Positions 32,374-40,292 of a stretch of DNA of 64,000 nt are shown piece after piece. The DNA lies in NCBI GenBank assembly GCA_024233835.1, contig JACKPC010000004.1, positions 439,888-503,887 of the forward strand, read 5' to 3'. Position numbers and translations under genes: made by a program. A model generated the notes under the pieces. The model did no database searches. It was not told the DNA's origin and saw only the letters and a list, made by a program, of their open reading frames with translations. Source of the stretch: Leptospiraceae bacterium. GTDB lineage: Bacteria; Spirochaetota; Leptospiria; Leptospirales; Leptospiraceae. The number at the start of each line of letters is the position of its first letter. Position 1 is the stretch's first letter.

Positions 32374-33174
32374 CTAGAAGGATCGTTTCATTGCCTGTTT
32401 TTGAACAAACCAGCTTTTTAAATGAATTTCTACCCTGGCCAAAAACTCTTCCTTAATAAAAGGTTTGGTTAAATAGTCAGTGGCTCCTGATTTGAATATT
32501 TCCAGGATTTCAGCCTTGTCTGTAGCAGCCGTGAGAATGATGATAGGCAAACTTTTCAGTTTTTGAATTACCCGTAATCGTCGGCAAAGTTCGGTACCAT
32601 TCATCTCAGGCATATAAAAATCAGAAATAATAAGGTCTATCGAGCCTGTATTCTTTACCACATAATCAAAAGCTTCCTGTCCATCTTCGACTTCTATAAT
32701 ATTCACATTCGGAGCCAGGAGCAGGTGTTGCACCATCATCCGGTTAATAGCCGAGTCATCCACAATTAAAGCATTTATGGTATCGTATCCCCAGGGGGGA
32801 TTTTCTATATGGTGAATAAAATTTTGGAGTTCGCTTAAAATATCTTTTTTTAGCAAAAACTCGGTTGCCCCCGCTTGAAACCCATTGATTCTACCTTCAA
32901 TAGTATCCTGGGACGTAATAAAAGCTATGTTTGCATTTCTACAGGAATAGTAGGGGTCAGATTCCTTTGCTACACGAAGTTTTGAGCAGAGCTGAAATCC
33001 GTCTGAGTCAGGCAAATATACCGCCATGGTGATGATGTCCATTTTAAATTTATTACATAACTCTATAGCATAAGCTGCTGTTTCCGATTCAAAAATAGTA
33101 TATCCTTTTCCCTGTAATTCCCTGGCAATCACAGTTCTGGTTACTTTACTGGGTTCTACAATTAATATATTCAT
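32374..33174 (-). CDS. Response regulator with two receiver domains, the first degenerate
   Basis: A 266-residue protein with no output domain. REC2 (~140-260) is canonical: ALIVDDSAINRMMVQHLLL, DLIISDFYMPEMNGTELC (phospho-Asp), IIILTAATDK, TDYLTKPFIKEE (Lys). REC1 (~1-125) starts NILIVEPSKVTRTVIARELQ, which lacks one of the two acidic residues, and reads DIITMAVYLPDSDGFQLC, with Ala at the phospho-acceptor site. REC1 is therefore a pseudo-receiver. Proteins of this layout act as phosphorelay or scaffold modules for a histidine kinase or a diguanylate cyclase encoded elsewhere. The gene is transcribed alone, divergent from the WYL regulator. Confidence 0.87.
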   Translation of the reverse strand: MNILIVEPSKVTRTVIARELQGKGYTIFESETAAYAIELCNKFKMDIITMAVYLPDSDGFQLCSKLRVAKESDPYYSCRNANIAFITSQDTIEGRINGFQAGATEFLLKKDILSELQNFIHHIENPPWGYDTINALIVDDSAINRMMVQHLLLAPNVNIIEVEDGQEAFDYVVKNTGSIDLIISDFYMPEMNGTELCRRLRVIQKLKSLPIIILTAATDKAEILEIFKSGATDYLTKPFIKEEFLARVEIHLKSWFVQKQAMKRSF

Positions 33175-33234
33175 TTTTTCCTGAAAACAAGATAATAAGT
33201 TTTCTTAAATCCACAACTTTTTTATGTGTACGTC

Positions 33235-34182
33235 ATGAATCCTACGATTGATAGGTTGAATAAAAAGCTGGGCTTAATAAAAATTCTTTCAGCGAATCCC
33301 GGCATGAAGTTAGAGGACCTGGCTCGTTTTACCGGTCATAATGGAATTGATAAACTAAAAAAAGATCTGGGTGAACTTTTTATGGTCGGTTCCTACCCTT
33401 ATACACCGGCAGATTATATTGAAATTGATTATAATGGAGACAATATTAATATCCACCTCCCTGTTAATCTGGATAGTTCGACTCAGTTAAATATTAGCGA
33501 GTGGCTTGTGCTTTTAAAAATTATAGAAAGTGAGTCATCTGAGGCTATTGGTGAAGAAAAAGAAATTTTAGAAGGCATAAAATCCAAAATAAAACAGGTG
33601 ATTCCCTTTGCAGAATACAGTGAAAATCGAGAGATAAGAAAACAAATTAATCAGGCAATTAAAGAGAGAACCTGTCTATGGATTTCTTATCTGGGTAGGA
33701 AAGATATAAAACCCGAAACCCGGAAATTAGAACCCCTGTTTATTTTTCAGCTCGAAAATCAGTATTTGGCCGCATATTGTCATACAAGAAAAGGGATTCG
33801 AAATTTCAGGTTAGAGTCCATTATAGAAGCAAAGCCAACTCAGGAAACTTTTACGTTTAAGGCAAATATTGATAACCAGAAATATATTGAGGATTTTAAT
33901 CGATTTATTCAGGACTCCAGGCAAAATTCAGAGTATGCCGAAATTCTCTTTGATGAAAAAGCCTATTTTCATCTTTCCGGAAAGTTAGATATGGAATTAT
34001 TGGGTGAGAAAACCTATAGGAACAGGCGACTTCAATCTGCTAAAGTAAAAATTTCAGATTCTCGCTGGTTTCTGAGTACGATTAAAGGTTTCGGTACAGC
34101 TGTAATCATTTTATCTCCGGAGAGCCTTCGAACTGCATTTTTAGAGGATGTAAAAAATTTAGCTGTTCCGGGTTTATTATAA
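33235..34182 (+). CDS. WYL-domain transcriptional regulator
   Basis: A 315-residue protein from ATG 33235; an in-frame GTG at 33226 is possible and neither has a clear ribosome site. The N-terminal HTH-like region (DRLNKKLGLIKILSANPG, LEDLARFTGHNGIDKLKKDL) resembles PafB/PafC-type regulators. A WYL domain follows (REIRKQINQAIKERTCLWIS, RKLEPLFIFQLENQYLAAYC, IRNFRLESIIEA). The C-terminal extension is also typical of PafC. WYL proteins sense nucleic-acid or nucleotide signals, often after DNA damage. The stop codon overlaps the ispE start by one base, which couples the two genes although their roles seem unrelated. Confidence 0.82.
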   Translation: MNPTIDRLNKKLGLIKILSANPGMKLEDLARFTGHNGIDKLKKDLGELFMVGSYPYTPADYIEIDYNGDNINIHLPVNLDSSTQLNISEWLVLLKIIESESSEAIGEEKEILEGIKSKIKQVIPFAEYSENREIRKQINQAIKERTCLWISYLGRKDIKPETRKLEPLFIFQLENQYLAAYCHTRKGIRNFRLESIIEAKPTQETFTFKANIDNQKYIEDFNRFIQDSRQNSEYAEILFDEKAYFHLSGKLDMELLGEKTYRNRRLQSAKVKISDSRWFLSTIKGFGTAVIILSPESLRTAFLEDVKNLAVPGLL

Positions 34183-35078
34183 TGCTTTCTCCTGCTAAAA
34201 TAAATATAGGCCTGGAAGTGCCCTTTAAGAGAGAGGATGGGTTTCACGAGATTTACAGTATCTTCACGAAGATAAACTGGGGAGATGAGATTGAGTTCGA
34301 AAGAACTTCTTCTTCGGGAGAGTTTCTTTTAGAATCCAGAAACGAGCTGATAAAAGAAAAAAAGCAGAGCTTCGAGGAAGTATCCGAAAGAGGGGATCTT
34401 ACCAAAAATATTTTATATAAAGCCTATGAAAGAGCTCTAAGTTTTTCTCCTGATATTCCCGGCTTAAGAGTGAAACTGATTAAGCGTATCCCAACCGGTG
34501 GAGGTCTGGGAGGAGGAAGTTCAAATGCGGCTATGCTACTCAAGGTATTGTTCAAAGGTACAGATTGGGAGTTTTCGGAGAGCTTAAATGGTCTCGCAGC
34601 CGGTATCGGTTCCGATGTTCCATTTTTTCTCAGAGAAGAGCCGGCTTTCGTTTACGGAAGAGGAGAAAAGTTTTATTCCATAAAACTTGCCTCCGGACAG
34701 GGGGTTTTAGGAATTCCACCTGTAGAAATCAACACAAAAGAAGCTTACAATTATTTAAAAAAGCCTTTACAAAAAACTACCATAACTGAACCATGGAATT
34801 TCCTTACAGGGGAGCTTTCTCAGGCATTAAGGCTGGGAGATTGGCACGTTTTGCAACGCTTTCTTGTGAATGACTTCGAGGAGTTTGCCTTCAAGCAGTT
34901 TCCTTTATTAAAAAGTCTAAAGGAAGATTTCTATTCTCTGGGTTGCTCTTTTGCATCCATGACCGGTTCAGGTTCCTGTTTTTTTGGCCTGCTCAGGAGA
35001 GAAGAGGAATCGGCGAAAGTTCAAAACGGACTTATTGCCAAATACCCTGGGTATGACTTTATACCTTTTAGTTTTTAA
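34182..35078 (+). CDS. ispE: 4-diphosphocytidyl-2-C-methyl-D-erythritol kinase
   Basis: A 298-residue GHMP kinase of the non-mevalonate isoprenoid pathway, phosphorylating CDP-methylerythritol at the 2-hydroxyl. Signatures: start SPAKINIGLEVPFKREDGFH (the substrate lysine/histidine segment), ATP loop IPTGGGLGGGSSNAAMLLK, and MTGSGSCFFGLL near the end. ATG overlaps the WYL stop (TAATG). It is followed 3 bp later by tRNA-Gln, so the tRNA may be read from the same transcript. The size is normal for the family (about 280-300). Confidence 0.93.
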   Translation: MLSPAKINIGLEVPFKREDGFHEIYSIFTKINWGDEIEFERTSSSGEFLLESRNELIKEKKQSFEEVSERGDLTKNILYKAYERALSFSPDIPGLRVKLIKRIPTGGGLGGGSSNAAMLLKVLFKGTDWEFSESLNGLAAGIGSDVPFFLREEPAFVYGRGEKFYSIKLASGQGVLGIPPVEINTKEAYNYLKKPLQKTTITEPWNFLTGELSQALRLGDWHVLQRFLVNDFEEFAFKQFPLLKSLKEDFYSLGCSFASMTGSGSCFFGLLRREEESAKVQNGLIAKYPGYDFIPFSF

Positions 35079-35081
35079 AAT

Positions 35082-35158
<77 letters not shown>

Positions 35159-35183
35159 TTTATACATTTTTGGTATTCATAAC

Positions 35184-35945
35184 TTGGATTCAACAAACAC
35201 TAATATATGCGCTGTCATTCTCGCCGCTGGAAAAGGAACGAGGATGAAGTCCGAGCATCCAAAGGTAGCTACAAAGCTAAACGGAAAACCTCTCATTCAT
35301 TATGTCATCGAAAGCCTTCGAAAAGCCGGGGTTCAAAGGATTTGCGTGATCGTGGGCTATAAAAAAGAAGAGGTTATGCAAATTTGTTCTTCCTTTACAG
35401 GACTTGAGTTTGTTGAGCAAAAAGAGCAACTCGGAACCGGCCATGCTCTTTTATGTGCAGAAAGTCTGTTAAAAGATTTTCAGGGTCAGCTTTTAGTCGC
35501 CTGTGGAGACACCCCTTTAATTCATTATACTTCTTTTAAAAATTTATTAGATACTGCTCGCAAAGAAGAGCAATTTGCAACAGTCTTATCTGCAAGAATT
35601 GAGAAACCGGATGGTTATGGTAGAATTATACGCAATTCAGATAGGGAGCTTTTAGCTATTATTGAGCATAAGGATGCAAAACCGGAAGAACTGAAGGTAG
35701 ATGAGATCAATACCGGAACCTATGTATTCCGCTCACCTGAAGTTTTTTCTACCTTAAAACGGGTAGGAACAGAAAACGCACAGGGAGAATACTACCTTCC
35801 CGATGTTATAAAAATATATGTATCAGAATCTAAAAAGTGTGGTGCCGTTCAATTGGAAAATGCAGTAGAAAGTTCAGGAATTAATTCCGTTCAGGATCTG
35901 GAGACTATTGAGTCTCTTATAAAAAGTAGACAGGTGGTAGTATGA
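35184..35945 (+). CDS. glmU: UDP-GlcNAc pyrophosphorylase domain of GlmU (no acetyltransferase domain)
   Basis: A 253-residue nucleotidyltransferase from TTG 35184. Motifs: VILAAGKGTRMKSEHPKVAT (nucleotide loop), FVEQKEQLGTGHALLCAESL, LLVACGDTPLIHYTSF and DEINTGTYVFRSPEVF. This is the uridyltransferase half of GlmU, which makes UDP-GlcNAc from GlcNAc-1-phosphate. The left-handed beta-helix acetyltransferase half (about 200 residues) is absent; the protein stops after the first domain and runs 4 bp into prs. A separate acetyltransferase would be needed elsewhere. The glmU-prs-rplY-pth order is conserved in many bacteria, which supports the call. Confidence 0.88.
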   Translation: MDSTNTNICAVILAAGKGTRMKSEHPKVATKLNGKPLIHYVIESLRKAGVQRICVIVGYKKEEVMQICSSFTGLEFVEQKEQLGTGHALLCAESLLKDFQGQLLVACGDTPLIHYTSFKNLLDTARKEEQFATVLSARIEKPDGYGRIIRNSDRELLAIIEHKDAKPEELKVDEINTGTYVFRSPEVFSTLKRVGTENAQGEYYLPDVIKIYVSESKKCGAVQLENAVESSGINSVQDLETIESLIKSRQVVV

Positions 35946-36880
35946 GAGGAGATATGGCTATTTTTTCAGGGAGTTCGAATGTCCCCCTGACAGATGAGAT
36001 CTGCGATCATCTCCGCATCCGACCGGGAAAAATTACCAAGAAGAAGTTTTCTGATGGCGAAATCTATATCAAAATAGATGAAAATGTCAGAGGAAGAGAT
36101 GTTTTTGTCGTTCAATCCATCAGCAATCCGGCAAATGATAACCTGATTGAGCTTTTACTCATTCTGGACGCTTTCCGAAGAGCCTCAGCCAGAAGAGTTA
36201 CAACCGTAATTCCGTATTATGGATATGGTAGACAGGACAGAAAAGTTGAACCGAGAGTTCCCATTTCAGCACGGGTAGTTGCCGATTTAATCGAAACTCT
36301 GGGTCCTGATAGGGTTCTTACTATGGACCTGCACGCCGATCAGATCCAGGGTTTTTTCAATATCCCTGTAGACCACCTTTTCTTTTCAGCCGTATTAACA
36401 GAATATCTTCTTTCAAAAGACTTAAAGGATCTCGTAATTGTTTCTCCTGATTCAGGTGGGGCAGAAAGAGCGAGATTTTTAGGAAAAAAAGTGAATGGAA
36501 GCCTCGCAATTATAGATAAAAGACGTCCAAAACCCAATGTATCGGAAGTTATGAATATTATTGGGGACGTAAAAGGAAAAAATTGTATCCTGCTCGATGA
36601 TATGATTGACACAGCGGGCACTATTACAAAAGCTGCTAAAGCACTCCAAGAACATGGTGCAAAATCTGTAATGTGCTGTGCCACACATGGAGTTCTTTCC
36701 GGAGAAGCCGTTGAAAGGTTGAATAGTATAGAGCTTGATGAACTCATTTTATCTAATACAATTCATCATTCGGAAAAGAAAAATATAAGAAATTTTACGA
36801 AGCTTTCTGTTGCCCCGCTTTTCGCAAAGGCAATAGAACGAATTCACAATGAAGAATCAATAAGTTCATTATTCGTTTAG
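35942..36880 (+). CDS. prs: Ribose-phosphate pyrophosphokinase
   Basis: A 312-residue class-I PRPP synthetase that makes PRPP from ribose-5-phosphate and ATP for nucleotide, histidine and tryptophan synthesis. Signatures: KFSDGEIYIKIDENVRGRDV, PYYGYGRQDRKVEPR, the ATP/Mg site MDLHADQIQGFFNIPVDHLF and the PRPP loop NCILLDDMIDTAGTITKAA. It starts with ATG 35942, overlapping the glmU stop by 4 bp. Length is standard. It is followed by rplY after 12 bp. Confidence 0.96.
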   Translation: MRGDMAIFSGSSNVPLTDEICDHLRIRPGKITKKKFSDGEIYIKIDENVRGRDVFVVQSISNPANDNLIELLLILDAFRRASARRVTTVIPYYGYGRQDRKVEPRVPISARVVADLIETLGPDRVLTMDLHADQIQGFFNIPVDHLFFSAVLTEYLLSKDLKDLVIVSPDSGGAERARFLGKKVNGSLAIIDKRRPKPNVSEVMNIIGDVKGKNCILLDDMIDTAGTITKAAKALQEHGAKSVMCCATHGVLSGEAVERLNSIELDELILSNTIHHSEKKNIRNFTKLSVAPLFAKAIERIHNEESISSLFV

Positions 36881-36892
36881 GGTTTGCAAACT

Positions 36893-37519
36893 ATGAGTGA
36901 TTTAACAATAAAAGCGCAAAAAAGAACAGAAACAGGAAAGAACGCCAATAACCGGTTAACGGCCAGCGGAAGAATTCCTGTAAATATTATTGGAAGCGGA
37001 CAATCCGCTCTGGCCAGTGTAGATAGAAAAGACGTTATCCACCTTTTAAACACGGGGGTTCGTCCGGCTACTCTGATAGATCTGGATCTGGAAGGAGAAA
37101 ATGTTAGAGTTTTCGTTCAGGAGATTCAGAGAACTCCGGGTAGCAATGAAATTCGTCACATTGATTTTTTTAAAGTGACTCCGGGGAAAAAAGTAAAAAC
37201 TAAAGTTGGAATCGTAACAACCGGTTCCCCAAAAGGTGTGAAAGCAGGTGGTCGTTTCGAACACATTATTCATGAACTTAAGGTGAAAACAACTCCGGAA
37301 GACCTGAAAGATGTAATTGAAGTAGATGTCAGCGATCTTGGTGTAGGAGATAGCATTAAAATTAAAGATCTACCCATTCCCCAATCCTGGGATATTCTTT
37401 TAAAAGGAAATCCGATTGTTACCTCAGTGAACATCACTAAGGCTCTTATTGCCCAGGAAAGAGCAGCAAGGGAAGCAGCGACAAAAGAAACCGGAGCAAA
37501 AAAAGGAAAAGGTAAGTAA
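36893..37519 (+). CDS. rplY: 50S ribosomal protein bL25 (Ctc form)
   Basis: About 208 residues from ATG 36893; AGGG overlapping the prs stop is about 10 bp upstream, while an in-frame TTG at 36884 is less likely. The N-terminal domain binds 5S rRNA (LTIKAQKRTETGKNANNRL, ASGRIPVNIIGSGQSALASV, REVIQ-type segment IQRTPGSNEIRHIDFFKV). The C-terminal beta domain (GVKAGGRFEHIIHELKVKTT, VDVSDLGVGDSIKIKDL) is the long CTC form. It ends in a Lys-rich tail (KETGAKKGKGK). It belongs to the glmU-prs-rplY-pth operon. Confidence 0.94.
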   Translation: MSDLTIKAQKRTETGKNANNRLTASGRIPVNIIGSGQSALASVDRKDVIHLLNTGVRPATLIDLDLEGENVRVFVQEIQRTPGSNEIRHIDFFKVTPGKKVKTKVGIVTTGSPKGVKAGGRFEHIIHELKVKTTPEDLKDVIEVDVSDLGVGDSIKIKDLPIPQSWDILLKGNPIVTSVNITKALIAQERAAREAATKETGAKKGKGK

Positions 37520-37542
37520 CATTACCTTTTCAGGGGTGATAT

Positions 37543-38136
37543 TTGGCGGCTCCTTCAAATAAATCAACAGATATTAAACTCATTGTTGGCCTTGGAAATC
37601 CGGGTGAGAAGTATTATAATAACCGGATTAACATTGGCTTCAAAGTTCTGGATGTTATTGCCAATAACATCAATGTGGAAATAAAGACCAAAAAGAAAAA
37701 ATCCATGATAGGGAGGGGTTTCTTTGAAGGAGATGAAGTAGTTCTCCTCAAACCCCAGACCTTTAGCAATCTATCGGGTGAATCGGTTCTCTATATTGCC
37801 TCCTTTTTAAAAATAAAGGTGCATAATATTGTTGTAATCCATGAAGATGTTACCCTTCCTCTGGGACAAATTGTAGTCGAAAAGGGGAATCTAGAAAATA
37901 AGCACCCCGGAATTAAATCAATCGCTCAATCTCTTCGATCCAATAATTTTATCTGTATTCGTATTGGTATCCGAAATGATAGCTTTAAACTTGCAAATCT
38001 TGATAAATTTTTACAGGAAGATTTTCTTCCTCTGGAAAATTTAAAGCTTATAGACATAATTAATGATTCAGAAGCTGCTATACGTTCTATCAGTATTGGT
38101 GACATTGAGGAAGTTATAGAAAAATATAGACTATAA
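37543..38136 (+). CDS. pth: Peptidyl-tRNA hydrolase (Pth) family protein with altered active site
   Basis: A 197-residue protein from TTG 37543 with AGGGGTGAT upstream. The fold signatures are clear: LIVGLGNPGEKYYNNRINIG, LLKPQTFSNLSGESVLY, VVIHEDVTLPLGQIVV. Its position after rplY is the usual one for pth. Pth recycles peptidyl-tRNA released during translation. Active-site differences seen: the catalytic His in the family motif R-H-N is Ile here (NNRINIG), the Asp of HDELDLP becomes Glu (HEDVTLP), and the Gly-rich GGGHGGHNG loop is replaced by NLENKHPG. Asn10 and Asn68 equivalents (GNPG, SNLSG) are kept. Activity is therefore doubtful; see findings. Confidence 0.85.
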   Translation: MAAPSNKSTDIKLIVGLGNPGEKYYNNRINIGFKVLDVIANNINVEIKTKKKKSMIGRGFFEGDEVVLLKPQTFSNLSGESVLYIASFLKIKVHNIVVIHEDVTLPLGQIVVEKGNLENKHPGIKSIAQSLRSNNFICIRIGIRNDSFKLANLDKFLQEDFLPLENLKLIDIINDSEAAIRSISIGDIEEVIEKYRL

Positions 38137-38218
38137 TGATCCGGAATAAGGGAATCATCATTTTATCTTGCAAGAATTATATGCCTTAAAAAACTAAACT
38201 TAGTGAGAAAGCCGTCTT

Positions 38219-40144
38219 ATGAATAAAAATGTAAAGTATGTACTCTGGATTCTAGCTTTCCTTCTTGTTTTACTTATAGCTTTTAATCCACCGGGTAATA
38301 TGAAAGGTCGAGTTGACGAAATAACCTATTCGCAATTCCTGAATATGCTCAAATCCAAACCCGGTCAGGAACCTATTGGAGAAATCGTAACGGAAAGTGG
38401 TAAATCTCCCCTTAAAAAACAGCTTATTATTGAAAGGGAGCAGATAGAAGGCTGGTATAAACCTAAAGGTTCTGAAAAAGTGATCCGTTTTAAAACCATA
38501 ATCGCCCCTATTCATACTGATTTAACCCAGAAACTTTTGGAATCTAATATAGAATTCCAGGCCAAGTCAAACGAAGAAAATCGCTTCATTAGTATTTTAA
38601 TGAATATTATCCCCTGGATTCTGGTGATTCTGGTTATCTGGTTTATCATGATCCGCCAGTTGCAGTCAACGGGGAATAAGGCCTTCAGCTTTGGAAAAAG
38701 CCGGGCAAAGATGAACGCAGATACAAAAGTGAAGGTTACTTTTAATGATGTGGCCGGTTGTGATGAAGCCAAGCATGAACTCACCGAGATGATTGACTTT
38801 TTAAAAGATCCGAAAAAGTTTCAGGCTATTGGAGCAAGAATTCCCAAAGGTGTACTTTTAGTCGGACCTCCCGGAACCGGTAAGACCCTTCTGGCAAAAG
38901 CTGTAGCGGGAGAAGCCGGAGTTCCATTTTTAAATATATCCGGTTCGGATTTCGTGGAAATGTTTGTAGGGGTGGGTGCCTCAAGAGTACGAGATCTTTT
39001 CGATCAGGGGAAAAAACATGCTCCCTGTATTATATTTATTGATGAAATAGATGCAGTAGGACGACTCAGGGGAGCCGGTCTGGGTGGAGGTCACGACGAA
39101 CGTGAACAAACGCTAAACCAGATGCTGGTAGAAATGGATGGTTTTGAACCCAATGAAAGCATTATCGTAATTGCCGCCACCAACCGAGCCGACGTACTCG
39201 ATCCGGCCCTACTTCGTCCGGGTCGCTTTGATAGGCAAGTAGTAGTTGATCTTCCGGATGTAAAAGGAAGAGAGGAGATTTTAAAAGTTCATACAAAAAA
39301 AGTGCCTCTTACCAGTGATATATCCCTGGAATCCATTGCAAGGGGAACACCCGGTTTTACAGGAGCCGATCTGGCGAATCTTGTCAATGAGGCCGCTTTG
39401 CTTTCTGCCCGGAAAAATAAAAAGAGAGTAACCCAGGAAGAACTGGAAGAAGCCAGAGATAAGGTAATGATGGGACCGGAAAGACGTTCTTTCTTCATCA
39501 CCGAAAAAGAGAAGGAAGTAATCGCTTACCACGAGGCCGGACATGCCATTTTGGCTACTCTTTTGGAGCATACAGAACCCATTCATAAAGTGACCATTAT
39601 CCCGAGGGGAAGGGCTCTGGGTCTAACTCAGTCTCTTCCGGAAGAAGAAAAGCATATTCATCCCAAACATTACTGGCTGGATCAAATTACCATGGCGATG
39701 GGAGGCTATATTGCCGAGGATTATTTTTTCGGAAACCCTTCCACCGGCTCAAGCAATGACATTTTACAGGCAACTAATATTGCCAGGAGAATGGTTTGTG
39801 ATTGGGGAATGTCAGACAAACTTGGAACCGTTAATTATAATTCCAGTCATGATCAGGTATTTTTAGGCCGGGATATGTATGGTGGAAATAAATTCTACAG
39901 CGAAGAATTTGCAGCGATGATCGACGAAGAGGTGAAATCGATTATTGACTCCTCTCTAAACCGAGGTAGAACCCTTATCAAAGATAATAAGGAAATGTTA
40001 AAAGAGCTGGCAAGTTTACTTCTAAGTAAGGAAACAGTTACCCGGGAAGAGTTAGAGAATATAGTTGAAAAACTTTCTAGTTCTCCTCCTCCGCCAAAAG
40101 CTACCAAAAAAAGAGCAACTAAGAAGAAAGTGGCAACTTCTTAA
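38219..40144 (+). CDS. ftsH: ATP-dependent zinc metalloprotease FtsH
   Basis: A 641-residue membrane AAA+ protease. Helix 1 at ~5-24 and helix 2 at ~125-145 (MNIIPWILVILVIWFIMI) flank a periplasmic domain. AAA: Walker A LLVGPPGTGKTLLAKAVAG, Walker B CIIFIDEIDAVGRLRGAG, second region of homology NRADVLDPALLRPGRFDRQ. Zinc protease site VIAYHEAGHAILATL and third ligand in the NDILQATNIARRMVCDWGMS region. FtsH degrades membrane and short-lived proteins such as LpxC and sigma factors in other bacteria. It ends with a Lys-rich tail. It is transcribed downstream of pth after 82 bp, possibly from its own promoter. Confidence 0.97.
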   Translation: MNKNVKYVLWILAFLLVLLIAFNPPGNMKGRVDEITYSQFLNMLKSKPGQEPIGEIVTESGKSPLKKQLIIEREQIEGWYKPKGSEKVIRFKTIIAPIHTDLTQKLLESNIEFQAKSNEENRFISILMNIIPWILVILVIWFIMIRQLQSTGNKAFSFGKSRAKMNADTKVKVTFNDVAGCDEAKHELTEMIDFLKDPKKFQAIGARIPKGVLLVGPPGTGKTLLAKAVAGEAGVPFLNISGSDFVEMFVGVGASRVRDLFDQGKKHAPCIIFIDEIDAVGRLRGAGLGGGHDEREQTLNQMLVEMDGFEPNESIIVIAATNRADVLDPALLRPGRFDRQVVVDLPDVKGREEILKVHTKKVPLTSDISLESIARGTPGFTGADLANLVNEAALLSARKNKKRVTQEELEEARDKVMMGPERRSFFITEKEKEVIAYHEAGHAILATLLEHTEPIHKVTIIPRGRALGLTQSLPEEEKHIHPKHYWLDQITMAMGGYIAEDYFFGNPSTGSSNDILQATNIARRMVCDWGMSDKLGTVNYNSSHDQVFLGRDMYGGNKFYSEEFAAMIDEEVKSIIDSSLNRGRTLIKDNKEMLKELASLLLSKETVTREELENIVEKLSSSPPPPKATKKRATKKKVATS

Positions 40145-40158
40145 CCAGCAAATTGCAA

Positions 40159-40176
40159 GCGAACCACCGAGTTCGC
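40159..40176 (+). terminator. Hairpin after ftsH (GCGAAC/GTTCGC)
   Basis: A perfect 6-bp stem with loop CACCGA, 15 bp after the ftsH stop. It is the same hairpin family as 29819-29838 and 56011-56030. Weak T-run. Confidence 0.45.
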
Positions 40177-40292
40177 CTGCTTCCCTGAAAAATTGAGCAG
40201 ATACGAGTCTGCCGGAGAAATAAACTTTTTTTAGAAAAGATTGCTTGTTTTTTATTCACATAAAATTATAATTTAATAATTATAAGTGAAAG

